A stretch of DNA of 64,000 nt. Origin: Verrucomicrobia bacterium IMCC26134. GTDB lineage: Bacteria; Verrucomicrobiota; Verrucomicrobiia; Opitutales; Opitutaceae. A model generated the notes under the pieces. The model made no database searches, was not told where the DNA came from, and worked only from the letters and a program-made list of their open reading frames with translations. A program made the position numbers and the translations under genes. The DNA lies in the NCBI GenBank assembly GCA_000972765.1, contig CP011265.1, positions 2,527,501-2,591,500 on the forward strand, written 5' to 3'. Numbering within the stretch: the first letter of the stretch is position 1; every line of letters starts with the position of its first letter. Below, piece after piece: positions 1 through 9,682 of the stretch.

Positions 1-16
1 TCGCCATTCTCCCCCC

Positions 17-2410
17 ATGCTTCGCCGTGTTTTCGTATCCGCCTCCGTCTTTACCGGCATCGCCCTGGGCGCAGGCGCCTTCCCGTCAACGGCAGATACG
101 ACCCCCGCCGCAATCGTTAACGCCGCCGCGGAGGAACATCCCTTTCTGCTCGTGCGCCGCACCGACTACCCAGCCCTGCAAGCCCTGGCGCAAGTCGAAC
201 CGGGCAAAGGCATGCGAGCCCGGGCCATCGCCCTCGCCGGCGGTTCCAGCGGGTCTTCCGACGTGGCCTCACTGGTTTACGATCCCTTGGCCGATTCCTC
301 CATCCGCAGCGCGCTGCTCGCCGATATTTTCAGCACCACAGCCCTCGCCTACCTGCTCGACGAGCCAGGCCGGTCTGCCTACCGGAATCGTATCATCGAG
401 CATCTGCGTTACTGGGATCCGGCCATCCCGGGCAACCTCACCCTCGAGCTTGGTAACGACAGCGAAACCCTAGCCACCGCCCAGGCTGGCGCCTTCTTCA
501 ACGCCACGCTCGCGCTCGACCTCATCCACGACGAACTCGGCTCCGACGAGCTCGCACGCATCCATGCGCTGCTCGACGCCGGTCCCTCCCGCTATTTCGA
601 TCATTCAAGCAATCTAAAAGCCGCCGCCCCCGCCGCTCGCGGCGCCTGGGCGCGCTACCGGGGAGACCGCTTCACTTTCGAAAAAAACAAAGATGATTTC
701 CTGCGGGACATCTTCTCTGCGATTACACCGGACGGTGTTTTTGCCGACGGCCCCGGGCATGCCTTTACGCGCTGGACCCGCTTGAACCGAGAACCCACCA
801 GCTCTTTTGGCGACATCCTCACCCACCTCGCTGAATACGCCGACGGGGATTCCGAAACGCGTTTAACCCTTTTTCAGGAATGGCTCTTCGGCTACGCAAC
901 CACTCCCTCGGGCATCCCGTGGGCCATCGGCGACACTTCGCCGGGAGGAATCAAGGCCCCGGCGGGCGAAACGGTCTACCCTCCTGTCGTGGTTGACGGC
1001 GCACCCAAATTCTACGGCTTCGAGCGGGCAGCCCGTTTCTCCCCGCTCGCCTCCCGTTATGCCGCGCGCTTCAACCTGGTCGCGCCTCCCGCCAGCCGAC
1101 TGACCTCCTACCTGAATCTGGCGCGCCCGTCCGATGCAGCTCCAAACCAGGCCTCCGCCCCGAGTCGCATCTTCCCCGACGGCGGCGCCTACTTGCGCGA
1201 AACCCGCAACACCCCCCAAGCCCTCGCCGGCGTGCTTTCAAACCTCAAAACGCCCTCCGCTCACGCTCACAAGGAGGTTAACTCCATCCACCTCGCCGGC
1301 TACGGCCAGCTTCTGCTGCGCGGCTCCGGCTACAACGGCTGGGACACCCCCGCCTTGGATTTCTCGTGGGACTACATCAACCGCCGCGCCGTTTCGGGCA
1401 ACACCGCGCTCATCGACTACGAGCCCCTCCGCGACGACGCCCCCCCGCAACGGCCCTCTGCGCTGAACGACCACCGCGACTCTGGCGGCGGCTCCGATGG
1501 CAAGGCGGGCGGTGGGGTCCGAGGCTTCACCACCCGTTCGCTCGACTTCTCCAGCGGGGATTCCGGCAAGGCCCTTCCCAACGGCCGCCACCGTCGCGAT
1601 TTCATCTTAGTGCATCCGCGCGACGCCGCTCCCGGCTATTTTGTGGTCTTCGACCAGCTGCAGGCCATCCCCGGCTCCAAGCTGGCGAACGTCGTCTGGC
1701 ATCCCAACTCGGCCACGCCCCCCGTCATCACCGCACCGGAAAAGGAGTATAGCTGGCAAGTCACCCCGAAAGCTTCGACTGCGCTAACCCTTTTCCTCGC
1801 CACTCCGCCCGCCGGACTGGATCTCTACGACGGTGTGCTCGCCAGTTGGGGCGGAGGTTTTGTCGGTAAATATCTCTTCACCCGCTACCCGCTGGATCCC
1901 GAGGGCCGCCGGCAGATCGTCACCTTGCTCTATCCCAGCGACACCGCCCGCCCCAAAGCCACCTTCGCCCGTGTTTCAGCACCGGGCTACACCGGCGCGA
2001 GCGTGTCCGCAATCGGCGGTCGCATCATCGACACCGTCCTCGAACTCAACTCCGCCACCACCGTGACTCTGCCCGACGGCGTAAAACTCCAGGCTGCATC
2101 CGCAGTGAGCCGTCGTCTCGAAGGCCGCCACACCTTCGTCTTTGCGCGCGAAGCCAGAAGTTTTCGCGACGGCGCCTACGGATTTACCAGCAGCGCGCCC
2201 GTGACGGTCTTTCTCGACGAACGCGGCGGTCACATCGACTCTCTGGGCTCCATTGTGCGGATTCACCGGCCGGACCTTTCCGAGGTTATAGTAGACGGCG
2301 TTACCATTCCGCTCACCACCACCGGTCCGGGCTGGATCGAGTTCGCCGTGCCCTCCGGTTCCCACACCCTGGAGTTCACTCTCGCCCGAACGCTGCGCGC
2401 CCAGCAATAG
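17..2410 (+). CDS. Secreted heparinase II/III-like protein (putative polysaccharide lyase)
   Basis: The 797-aa product starts with a hydrophobic signal peptide (about residues 1-26). An N-terminal region of alpha/alpha-toroid type follows (about 40-370), and then a beta-rich C-terminal half. Around residues 413-430 lies SAHAHKEVNSIHLAGYG, which resembles the His/Asn-rich strand (HxHxDxNSF-like) of heparinase II/III-fold lyases. Family members cleave uronic-acid polysaccharides by beta-elimination. Substrate cannot be read from the sequence, but the neighbours (GH28, PcRGLX-like, CE12, PL11) point to pectin or RG-I. The ATG at 17 follows a C-rich leader with no clear ribosome binding site, as is usual in this window. 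The gene is complete. Family assignment is fairly safe; the exact PL family and substrate are inferred. Confidence 0.75.
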   Translation: MLRRVFVSASVFTGIALGAGAFPSTADTTPAAIVNAAAEEHPFLLVRRTDYPALQALAQVEPGKGMRARAIALAGGSSGSSDVASLVYDPLADSSIRSALLADIFSTTALAYLLDEPGRSAYRNRIIEHLRYWDPAIPGNLTLELGNDSETLATAQAGAFFNATLALDLIHDELGSDELARIHALLDAGPSRYFDHSSNLKAAAPAARGAWARYRGDRFTFEKNKDDFLRDIFSAITPDGVFADGPGHAFTRWTRLNREPTSSFGDILTHLAEYADGDSETRLTLFQEWLFGYATTPSGIPWAIGDTSPGGIKAPAGETVYPPVVVDGAPKFYGFERAARFSPLASRYAARFNLVAPPASRLTSYLNLARPSDAAPNQASAPSRIFPDGGAYLRETRNTPQALAGVLSNLKTPSAHAHKEVNSIHLAGYGQLLLRGSGYNGWDTPALDFSWDYINRRAVSGNTALIDYEPLRDDAPPQRPSALNDHRDSGGGSDGKAGGGVRGFTTRSLDFSSGDSGKALPNGRHRRDFILVHPRDAAPGYFVVFDQLQAIPGSKLANVVWHPNSATPPVITAPEKEYSWQVTPKASTALTLFLATPPAGLDLYDGVLASWGGGFVGKYLFTRYPLDPEGRRQIVTLLYPSDTARPKATFARVSAPGYTGASVSAIGGRIIDTVLELNSATTVTLPDGVKLQAASAVSRRLEGRHTFVFAREARSFRDGAYGFTSSAPVTVFLDERGGHIDSLGSIVRIHRPDLSEVIVDGVTIPLTTTGPGWIEFAVPSGSHTLEFTLARTLRAQQ

Positions 2411-2419
2411 ACGGAGACC

Positions 2420-2985
2420 ATGAGGACCGCCTTTCCCCTGCGTCTGGCGCGCGCCGAAGACATTTCAGATTTGGAGCGGCTCATCCCGATTTCCGTGCAC
2501 GCGCTCCAATCGGCTTTCTACAGCGAAGCGCAGAGGCGGGCCGCGCTTGGCCCCGTTTTTGGCGTGGACCGGCAGCTCATACGGGACGGCACCTACTTCG
2601 TGGTGGAGCATGGCGGACTGATTGTCGGCTGCGGGGGATGGAGCGGACGCGAGTCGGTCTTCGGCGGCGATGCGGGAAGGCCGGAGGCGGGCAAGGTCCT
2701 CGATCCCGCCTCGGATCCAGCGCGCGGCGGGCCTTCTTTGTCCACCCCGATTGGACGCGCCGCGGTATCGGAAAAACGATTCTATCGGCCTGCGAATCCG
2801 CCATGACGGCCTGCGGTTTCCGCAACGCCATGCTGGTCGCCACCCTCGCGGGCGAGCCACTTTACGCCTCCTGCGGATATGCCGCGGCCCGGCGCTACGA
2901 GATCCCGCTCGCCAACGACCTCACCCTGCCTGTCGTCGAGATGCGAAAACATCTGCCTATTCACGCGACTTGCATCCGTGCCTGA
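2420..2985 (+). pseudogene. GNAT family N-acetyltransferase, interrupted by a frameshift
   Basis: Two overlapping reading frames together make one GNAT acetyltransferase. The first (from ATG 2420) gives the N-terminal half: LRLARAEDISDLERLIP, then VVEHGGLIVGCGGWSGR. The second frame, open to the stop at 2985, carries the acetyl-CoA-binding motif FFVHPDWTRRGIGKTIL and the C-terminal YASCGYAAARRYEIP. The join falls within about 2715-2730, in the GC-rich run gcgcgcggcggg, where one missing (or two extra) bases would restore DPAR...RAFFVHPDW. It is either a decayed gene or a sequencing error. A purine-rich GGAG just before ATG 2420 could be a Shine-Dalgarno, unlike most genes here. The acetylated substrate is unknown and there is no obvious link to the pectin genes. 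Confidence 0.75.
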
Positions 2986-3073
2986 GCATGAAACTAGATA
3001 GTCTCCTGCAACCCCAATCGGTCACGCCCCCTTTACCCGCCAGCTCTCATTCTCCACGCGCCTCTTTGAAATA

Positions 3074-4618
3074 ATGCCCTTCGTCTTTCGCGTTCTCTTT
3101 CTCGGTTTGATCGCGTTCACCTTGAACGCAGGCGCCGCTCCAGCCAAAACACCGGTGCCTGTAATCCCCGCCGACGCCCCGGCCTGGGAAGGCCCGATGC
3201 GCGCGAACCTCGAGAAAATGGCCGCCGATCTCACCGCCACACTCACGCCCTGGGTTCACCCGAGACTCGTCATCCTGCCCGAAATCTACGGCGCCAAGGC
3301 TGATGGCAACACGCTCAACACCACCGCGATTCAGAACGCCATCGACATTTGCGCCTACCGTGGCGGCGGCACCGTTCTTCTGTCGGCTGGCGACTACCTC
3401 ACCGGCGCCCTTGAGCTGAAATCCGGGGTCATAATCGAAATTGCCAAGGGCTGCCGTCTCTTGGGTAGCACTAATCTTGTCGACTACACCGTCCGCACCC
3501 CGAAGCGGCCGACCGTCATGAGCGTCAACTACAAGGTGTCGCTCGCCCTCCTTTACGCCGAGGGTGTCGAAAAAGTCGGTATTCGCGGCCCGGGCACGAT
3601 CGATTTCCAAGGCGGCCGGAAATATTTCACCACCAAGCCGGGCGCAGCTTTTAGCGACGAGCGCCCGTTCGGCATACATATCATCGACTCAAAGAAAATA
3701 CTGGTGGAAAACATCTCGCTCAAGGACTCATCCAGCTGGATGCAAAGCTACCTCAACTGCGAAGATCTCATCATCCGGCGCATGAAAGTCGAAAACCACG
3801 CCAACGACACCAACGCGGGGCTCACGATCGACGGATGCCGCCGTGTGATTGTGCGCGACACCTACCTCAACTCCGCCAGCGATGCATTTTCTCTCAAGGG
3901 TGCCAGCTTCCGGCCGACCGAGGATGTATTGGTCGATAACTGCACCTTCTACTCAGCCGGCGCCGCCTTCAAAATCGGCGATGACACCCAAGGTGATTTC
4001 CGCCGCATCTACGCGAAAAATCTCAAGCTCGGCGGAGTCCCCCTGGACCTCCGCAGCTCAGCCGGTCACGAGGCCGGCAGCGGCATCACCCTCGCCACCA
4101 TCGACGGCGGCACGGTCGAAGATGTCCTCATCCGCTCCGCCGTGATCGAACGCTCCCGCGCTCCGATCTTTCTTCGGGTAGGCAACCGCGGGCGCGTCAT
4201 GCCTGGCATGCCGCGCCCTCCCGCCGGCACCCTTAAACACGTAGTAATCGAGGATATCTCCGGCCTTTCCAACTTCCGCCAAGGTTCGCTTATTGCAGGA
4301 GTCAAAGAGGGCCTCGTGCAGGACCTTGTCGTGCGCCGGGTAAAGCTGGGCATGGAAGGCGGCGGCTCCGCGGACATGACCGGCACAGCGGTCGACGAGA
4401 ATGAGAACGGCGCCGCTGACGCCGGACAGTTTTCGCCCCAAGGCCTGCCCGCCTACGGCTTTTATTTACGCCACGCCGCCGGCATTTCTTTCTCCGGCAT
4501 CTCGATCACACCCACCGCACCCGATGCCCGCCCTCTCTTTTTCGACGGTGGAAACACCGATGACATAAGCGTCGATGGCGCGCCTATGCTCCCCGCCTCG
4601 GTCACCTCTCCAAAGTGA
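3074..4618 (+). CDS. Secreted GH28 family glycoside hydrolase (polygalacturonase/rhamnogalacturonase-like)
   Basis: The 514-aa protein has a signal peptide (about residues 1-22) and the opening typical of GH28 beta-helix enzymes, IYGAKADGNTLNTTAIQNAI, followed by GGGTVLLSAGDYLTGALELK. The parallel beta-helix core contains NDTNAG (about 243), SASDAFSLKG (about 268) and AFKIGDDTQGD (about 297). These occupy the places of the classical NTD, DD and GHG motifs but are not canonical: only one Asp remains in the SDAF segment and GHG is not evident. Specificity may therefore differ from simple endo-polygalacturonase. In an RG-I locus the probable role is hydrolysis of galacturonosyl linkages of the backbone in the periplasm or outside the cell. 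It is convergent with the GH2 gene that ends at 4699. Confidence 0.85.
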   Translation: MPFVFRVLFLGLIAFTLNAGAAPAKTPVPVIPADAPAWEGPMRANLEKMAADLTATLTPWVHPRLVILPEIYGAKADGNTLNTTAIQNAIDICAYRGGGTVLLSAGDYLTGALELKSGVIIEIAKGCRLLGSTNLVDYTVRTPKRPTVMSVNYKVSLALLYAEGVEKVGIRGPGTIDFQGGRKYFTTKPGAAFSDERPFGIHIIDSKKILVENISLKDSSSWMQSYLNCEDLIIRRMKVENHANDTNAGLTIDGCRRVIVRDTYLNSASDAFSLKGASFRPTEDVLVDNCTFYSAGAAFKIGDDTQGDFRRIYAKNLKLGGVPLDLRSSAGHEAGSGITLATIDGGTVEDVLIRSAVIERSRAPIFLRVGNRGRVMPGMPRPPAGTLKHVVIEDISGLSNFRQGSLIAGVKEGLVQDLVVRRVKLGMEGGGSADMTGTAVDENENGAADAGQFSPQGLPAYGFYLRHAAGISFSGISITPTAPDARPLFFDGGNTDDISVDGAPMLPASVTSPK

Positions 4619-4644
4619 GGATGATCGAGCACGCGGAAAAATGT

Positions 4645-4691
4645 AAAAACCGCAGGGCGCAGGCTTCCACGGAAGCCGGACGGCGCTGCGG
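4645..4691 (-). terminator. Rho-independent terminator of the GH2 gene
   Basis: On the minus strand a two-part stem (CCGCAG with CTGCGG outside, GGCTTCC with GGAAGCC inside) is followed by TTTTTACATTTTT. It lies directly after the stop codon of the minus-strand GH2 gene, in the convergent gap with the GH28 gene. The hairpin could also slow plus-strand transcription, but there is no U-tract on that side. Confidence 0.7.
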
Positions 4692-4698
4692 CTCAGAC

Positions 4699-7158
4699 TT
4701 AGCGCTTTAAAACCACAAACTCGGTAGGCAGTCCCGCGCATTGCACGCTGGCGACGGCGGACCCCGCAAGTTCTACCTCGATTCGCGCCCGTCCGTTGGC
4801 GAATTGCACCACTCGGGAACCCTTAGCAGTGCCTAGGTTGTCGAGCAACCGCCCGTCGCCAGCCAGTCCGAATCGCACCGTCTGCGCCGCATCCAGGCAG
4901 GCTACGCCATTGGCGTCGAAAACCCGCGCCTCGATCAGGACCACTGCATCCCTACGCGATATCTCTCGCAATTCGAGTCTGGCCGGTTTTCCCCAGACGG
5001 CGGTCTGGTAGGAAAAGGTGACCGCGTCCTCGATCTCCCGGCCGTCGCGGCGCGCCTTCGCCGACAAACGATTCTCGCCCTCCAGAAAGCGCACCTTCCA
5101 CCGCAGCCCTGCGGCCGGAAAATCAGCACTGTCACGGCGTCTTACCCCGGCCGATACGCCATTTAAAAACAGCTCCACCTCGGCGCAGTTCGAAAAGACT
5201 TTGACCAGCTTCTCCTCGTTCACTTTGCCCCAACGCACCGGCCAGGTATGGCCGTAGATGTGCAGCATGGGAGCATCGGCCCAATAGCTTTGAAACAGAT
5301 AGTAGCTCTCCTTGGGCGTGCCGTCGCGCTCCAACACGCCCTTCTGGTTGACGTAGGGCACGGGATTCTCAGGGCGCAGCGGGGTCGCGAAGTCCTTAAA
5401 AACCCACTGCGCCGCCCCGGTCAGATCGGGCATCTGCTCCTGTTCCTTGAGATGCCAGTCGAATAAATTCACGATGTAGCTTTCCGACCAATCTCCATCT
5501 CGCGAAGCGCGTGCCTCGCCACCTTGGTTTTTATAGGCTTTTCCGATCTCTTCCGTGCCCTGGCCCGTGGTGATCTCACCAAGAAACTTTTCCGGCTCCT
5601 CGGCGTGGCGTCCGGCATGACTGTCGCCGCCGTATTCCGCATGAAAAAACCTGGGGGTGGCCGCGATCTCACGTTCAGTGGACTTGCGATACTCGGTATA
5701 GCGTCCGCGATACCAACCGGCCCAGATGCTAGGCGAATACACATCCACCACATCCTTGCAAAAATCACACCGCCGGATGGTCGTTTTGCGCGTGGGATCG
5801 AGTTGATGCGCGAGGGCGTTCAACTCCTGCATAAAGGCCCGGATTTCGGCCTTTTCAAAAATCTCAAAATCACCCGGCCAGTCGTTCTCGTTGCCCAGTC
5901 CCCACAGCATGACCGATGCGTGGTTGCGGTGCTGGTCGATCATGTTGGCGAGCATCTCTCGGGCCTGCTTGCGGTAGGCGGGACCGCCGAGCCCGCCGCG
6001 ACACCAGGGGATCTCCTCCCACACCAACAGCCCCAGCTCGTCGCACATCTCCAGAACGAGCGGAGCCTGCTGATAATGGCCGAGTCGCACAAAATTCGCC
6101 CCCATATCCTTCATCGCTCGCAGGGTCTGCCGCACGACTTCATCCGGCACTGCCGCCCCGACTCCGGCGTGGTCCTCGTGATAATGCGACCCGCGTAAAA
6201 GCAAGCGTTCGCCGTTCAACTTGAAGGGGCCGTGCTCCACCCATTCAAAGGTCCGCACCCCGAAACGCTCCTGCACCACTTGCTCACCGTGCCGGGATTT
6301 GAGGGTGACAAGACAGCGGTAAAGCGAGGGCGTGCGGGGAGACCATAGCTGCGGCGAAGCTAGGTCGAACGCAGCCAGTGCGGCCTCCCCCGACCCTGGA
6401 GCATGGGGCTTACTGTGTTTCGCAACCCTGCGGCCCTGCGGGTCGAAAACCTCAATCCGGATATCCGTCTCGTCGGAGAGTGCCCGGGGATTACGCATCC
6501 GCCCGGCCACCTCGACATGCGCCGTGCCGTCAGGAGCAAGCCTTGCCGTGACATGAACCCGCTCCAGCGAAATTGCCGGCACATACTCCAAAGTCACATG
6601 CCGATAAAGTCCTCCATAGCGGGTGAAATCACTTAAATCACTCGGGAGGGTCTCCGCATCGCGCGAATTATCGCACCCTACCGCGAGCGGCACGCTGGAC
6701 GTTTTTTCCGCTCCGCCCCTCGCACGCACCACAGCCTCGGTCAGATCGACCGTCCAACCGTCATAACCGCCGACGTGCTCACCTGCCAGCTCACGCCCAA
6801 CGTAGACTCGCGCCCGTTGTCCCACGCCATCGAAATGAAGCAGGGTGCGGCCACCGGCATAGGGATTATCGACCTGCAGTCGGGTGCGATACCAAGCCGG
6901 TCCCTGATAATATCGCGCATCGGGATCCACCGCGTCGCGCGCATTATAACAGTGAGGAAGCGTGACCGGCGCCCAAGGGACATTGTCGCTGGCCTGCTCC
7001 CCGCGCCAAATCTCCCACGTGCTGCCCAGGCCTCCTCGGTAAAACTCCCACCCCTCCGCAAGCTGCCTCGATGTCTGGCCGGACAGGTCAGGAATTAAGG
7101 CTGCACAGGCTAAAAGCCATAGGACACCGAGCAGATTTAAGCTTCGAAGAATTTGCAT
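4699..7158 (-). CDS. Secreted glycoside hydrolase family 2 (beta-galactosidase-like)
   Basis: Starting at ATG 7158 gives 819 aa with a clean signal peptide (MQILRSLNLLGVLWLLACAA). Upstream in-frame starts would add an unlikely 48-residue polar tail. Domain order is the GH2 one: jelly-roll sugar-binding domain (about 25-200), Ig-like sandwich (about 205-310), TIM barrel (about 315-600), and C-terminal beta domains. The general acid/base is visible in MLWGLGNEND (Glu near 424) and the likely nucleophile in FFHAEYGGD (Glu near 508). GH2 enzymes hydrolyse beta-galactosides, glucuronides or mannosides. Galactan side chains of RG-I are the natural candidate here, by context only. It lies 180 bp downstream of the lacI-type gene on the same strand and may be cotranscribed with it. 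A terminator follows. Confidence 0.85.
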   Translation of the reverse strand: MQILRSLNLLGVLWLLACAALIPDLSGQTSRQLAEGWEFYRGGLGSTWEIWRGEQASDNVPWAPVTLPHCYNARDAVDPDARYYQGPAWYRTRLQVDNPYAGGRTLLHFDGVGQRARVYVGRELAGEHVGGYDGWTVDLTEAVVRARGGAEKTSSVPLAVGCDNSRDAETLPSDLSDFTRYGGLYRHVTLEYVPAISLERVHVTARLAPDGTAHVEVAGRMRNPRALSDETDIRIEVFDPQGRRVAKHSKPHAPGSGEAALAAFDLASPQLWSPRTPSLYRCLVTLKSRHGEQVVQERFGVRTFEWVEHGPFKLNGERLLLRGSHYHEDHAGVGAAVPDEVVRQTLRAMKDMGANFVRLGHYQQAPLVLEMCDELGLLVWEEIPWCRGGLGGPAYRKQAREMLANMIDQHRNHASVMLWGLGNENDWPGDFEIFEKAEIRAFMQELNALAHQLDPTRKTTIRRCDFCKDVVDVYSPSIWAGWYRGRYTEYRKSTEREIAATPRFFHAEYGGDSHAGRHAEEPEKFLGEITTGQGTEEIGKAYKNQGGEARASRDGDWSESYIVNLFDWHLKEQEQMPDLTGAAQWVFKDFATPLRPENPVPYVNQKGVLERDGTPKESYYLFQSYWADAPMLHIYGHTWPVRWGKVNEEKLVKVFSNCAEVELFLNGVSAGVRRRDSADFPAAGLRWKVRFLEGENRLSAKARRDGREIEDAVTFSYQTAVWGKPARLELREISRRDAVVLIEARVFDANGVACLDAAQTVRFGLAGDGRLLDNLGTAKGSRVVQFANGRARIEVELAGSAVASVQCAGLPTEFVVLKR

Positions 7159-7338
7159 GGGGCGAGGGATGGGTTGCGAATGCGAACAGACTGCTGCCTG
7201 CGCCGATAGGCAGCCAGAATTAGGACGAGAAAACAACTTCATGCAGACGTTTCGGCGGAGCACTCCGATGCAAAGCGAAACCCAAGCCGAGAAAAGATAC
7301 ACCGGCTTTCTCCCATGATAGAGCGCGTTAGCGAACGC

Positions 7339-8379
7339 TTAGCCCTGCCCGCGGGGGATCTGCCGAACCGTGGGACCATCCTGCCAGGATGCGGGCAACA
7401 CCGTGGTCGTAGGCACATCAGGCGCGCCGGTTTCGTTGCGCAGCATCTGGCCGATCAACAACTCCACGCCACGCGCCCCAAGCAATCGTGGATGAAGATC
7501 CAGCCCGGCGCAGGGGGTTTTGCTGTTCAATACATTCAGGCAGCAAAATCCATGCGTTTCAGGCACCTTTGCCCCGGCCGCCTTCATCCAGTCGATGACC
7601 TCGGGATTATGCGACATCACCACGTCGCACTTCACCGATTGAAACCACCGGGTAAAATCCTGCGCATTCGGATTACTCATCAACAAGGGAGGCAACCGCA
7701 TCATCCCGTCGTGATGAGTTTGGAACGTCTGGTAGGCCGCCTCCCAACGATGCAGGAGCCGGGCATCATGCGGAGCGGAAAGAACCAGACCCGGCCGTTT
7801 ATAACCCAACAGGCGCAAGCGATCCATGGCGTCCAGCATCGCCCGATAATGATCAGGGCAAACCGCGTGCAATCCGGGCCGTTCGATCACATAATCAGAG
7901 TAGATTCCCGAAAAGTGGGTCCAGCCCAGCCGGGTCAAATCCGGCGTCTCGCGCACCGGCAGCAGGAAAATGCCCCGAATACCGCGAGATTGCAGAATCG
8001 TATCCAGTCGCTCCAGGGATAAGCCGCCGCCGCCCTCCAGAGAAAATACATCGGCTTTGAAGCCCAGTTCCTCGCCCCGCTGGATGGCTCCTTTGGTCAA
8101 CTCCGCATGGTAGCGGGCGGGCCCCGCCGGACGTCCTTCCGCCCCGTCCAGATCGAGCACCGCAAGCACGCCCCGAAAAGTGCCGGATCGAGAACGTCGC
8201 ATCTCAGACATCAACGCTCCCGCCAGCGGGTTACGCTGGTAACCCAGCTCGTTCGCTTGCTTGACGATTTTCGCTTTTGTCTCGGCCTTCACCCGGGGAC
8301 TGCCGCGTAGAGCCTCCGATACAGTGGTGTGGGATAAACCCAGTTTTTGAGCTAACTGGCGAAGGGAAGGGGTCGGCAT
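7339..8379 (-). CDS. LacI family transcriptional regulator
   Basis: With the start at ATG 8379 the protein is 346 aa, normal for the LacI family. It begins directly with the DNA-binding headpiece: LRQLAQKLGLSHTTVSEALRG is the helix-turn-helix and the following NELGYQRNPLAGAL the hinge. A periplasmic-binding-protein-like effector domain fills residues 60-340. An upstream in-frame ATG (8451) would add 24 residues before the headpiece and is disfavoured. The gene is divergent from the Gfo/Idh-rhaM pair, and a perfect palindrome TCTTACTGTAAGA lies 12 bp upstream of its start. It probably controls the surrounding pectin genes in response to a rhamnose- or RG-I-derived sugar. The effector is inferred, not visible. 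Confidence 0.9.
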   Translation of the reverse strand: MPTPSLRQLAQKLGLSHTTVSEALRGSPRVKAETKAKIVKQANELGYQRNPLAGALMSEMRRSRSGTFRGVLAVLDLDGAEGRPAGPARYHAELTKGAIQRGEELGFKADVFSLEGGGGLSLERLDTILQSRGIRGIFLLPVRETPDLTRLGWTHFSGIYSDYVIERPGLHAVCPDHYRAMLDAMDRLRLLGYKRPGLVLSAPHDARLLHRWEAAYQTFQTHHDGMMRLPPLLMSNPNAQDFTRWFQSVKCDVVMSHNPEVIDWMKAAGAKVPETHGFCCLNVLNSKTPCAGLDLHPRLLGARGVELLIGQMLRNETGAPDVPTTTVLPASWQDGPTVRQIPRGQG

Positions 8380-8390
8380 GGGGGTATGTC

Positions 8391-8403
8391 TCTTACTGTA
8401 AGA
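8391..8403. promoter_or_regulatory. Palindromic operator candidate between lacI-type gene and Gfo/Idh-rhaM
   Basis: TCTTACTGTAAGA is a perfect inverted repeat around a central T, in the 103-bp divergent gap. One arm with the centre, ACTGTAAGA, recurs upstream of the PL1, GH127 and MFS genes. Position, symmetry and the adjacent lacI-type gene suggest autoregulation plus control of the divergent operon. Confidence 0.6.
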
Positions 8404-8482
8404 ACTGCTCTGCATCGCGGCTTGGCTCAAGCGGATTATTTTGCGTTTCACTCAACGGGCTCCACGCCCACTCTCCGCCTCC

Positions 8483-9682
8483 ATGCCTACCCCTCACGGC
8501 CCCTTACCGCGCGTCGCCCTCATCGGCGTATCCGGCTACGGTGGCATCTACCTCCAACTGCTGCGAGAGGCCTTGCTTAAAAAAACCGTGGTGCTTGTAG
8601 CGGCGGTGGTCATTAATCCCGATGATGTGGCCGACATCTGCTCAGAGCTAAGAAGCTACGGTGCTGTAATTTACACAGATACCGAGTCGTTTTTCAGCGC
8701 CGAATCCGGCCGGATAGACCTTTGCCTCATTCCCGTCGCCATCCAGTGGCATGCACGCCTCACCGTATCCGCATTGGAAGCGGGCATGAACGTGCTGGTG
8801 GAGAAGCCGCTGGCTGGCTCCGTCGCCGACATCAAAGCCATCCGCAAGGCCGAGGCAGAGTTCAACCGTTGGGTCGCCGTGGGCTTCCAAGATATCTACG
8901 CCATTGAGTCACGCTGGTTAAAGGCCCAGCTCCTCGCCGGCGTCATCGGAAAGCTCGAGTCCATCCGCATGATCGGCCTATGGCCTCGCAGCCGGTCCTA
9001 CTTTACCCGCAATCATTGGGCGGGCCGCATTCAGGCCGACGGAGCCGCCGTGCTCGACTCACCGCTGAACAACGCCTTCGCCCACTTCATCAACCTGCCC
9101 TTGTATCTGGCCGGTCCGACGATGGACGACTCCGCCGGCATCAAACTGCGATCGGCCAACTTGCATCGAGCCCATCAAATTGAAAACTTTGACACCGCGA
9201 TCGTGGAGGGCGTCACCGATGAGGGCGCCCAACTCTGGTTTGGGGTGAGCCACACCAGCGCCGCCATCCGGGAACCCGAAATTTACATCTGCGGATCCAA
9301 GGGACGAGCGGAGTGGTGGCACGAGCAGCGTTGCGTGCTGATCGACGAGGCGGGACATCGCCAGGTGTTTCCCCTGCCTTCGGCCGAAGAAACCAGGCGC
9401 CTCATGTTCGCCGCCGTGGTAGATCGGCTCTACCATCCGTCCACGTTCGTCTGCTCCACGGCCATGGCCGAAGAGCACACCAAGTTGATCGAAGCCGTGC
9501 AGCGATCAGGTCCGGTTCGCGACTTCCCCGAGTCCTCCATCTCCTGGGTGAGCGATCAGACTGGTCTCAGCGAACGCCCTGTCGTCTGCGATCTCGATGA
9601 AGCCATGGATGAGGCGCTCGTGCAAGGGAGCCCCAGCCTGCGCCTCGCACCCTTGAGTCCTTCTCTCGTTCCACCCGTATGA
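8483..9682 (+). CDS. Gfo/Idh/MocA family oxidoreductase
   Basis: The 399-aa protein starts at ATG 8483, just before the dinucleotide-binding strand [17 protein letters not shown] (variant of GxGxxG). The hallmark EKP motif is present in [11 protein letters not shown] (about 107-117). A C-terminal alpha/beta domain typical of the family follows. These are NAD(P)-dependent sugar dehydrogenases or related enzymes, here most likely cytoplasmic since no signal peptide is present. The stop codon overlaps the start of rhaM by 4 bp (ATGA), so the two are translationally coupled, which hints at oxidation or epimerisation of rhamnose or a related sugar. An in-frame ATG at 8441 lies inside the regulatory gap and is a weaker start. 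Substrate is unproven. Confidence 0.85.
   Translation: MPTPHGPLPRVALIGVSGYGGIYLQLLREALLKKTVVLVAAVVINPDDVADICSELRSYGAVIYTDTESFFSAESGRIDLCLIPVAIQWHARLTVSALEAGMNVLVEKPLAGSVADIKAIRKAEAEFNRWVAVGFQDIYAIESRWLKAQLLAGVIGKLESIRMIGLWPRSRSYFTRNHWAGRIQADGAAVLDSPLNNAFAHFINLPLYLAGPTMDDSAGIKLRSANLHRAHQIENFDTAIVEGVTDEGAQLWFGVSHTSAAIREPEIYICGSKGRAEWWHEQRCVLIDEAGHRQVFPLPSAEETRRLMFAAVVDRLYHPSTFVCSTAMAEEHTKLIEAVQRSGPVRDFPESSISWVSDQTGLSERPVVCDLDEAMDEALVQGSPSLRLAPLSPSLVPPV

Noticed and set aside
2690-2740. Programmed frameshift in the GNAT gene
   Set aside because: No slippery heptamer or downstream pseudoknot could be seen; a simple mutation or sequence error is more likely.
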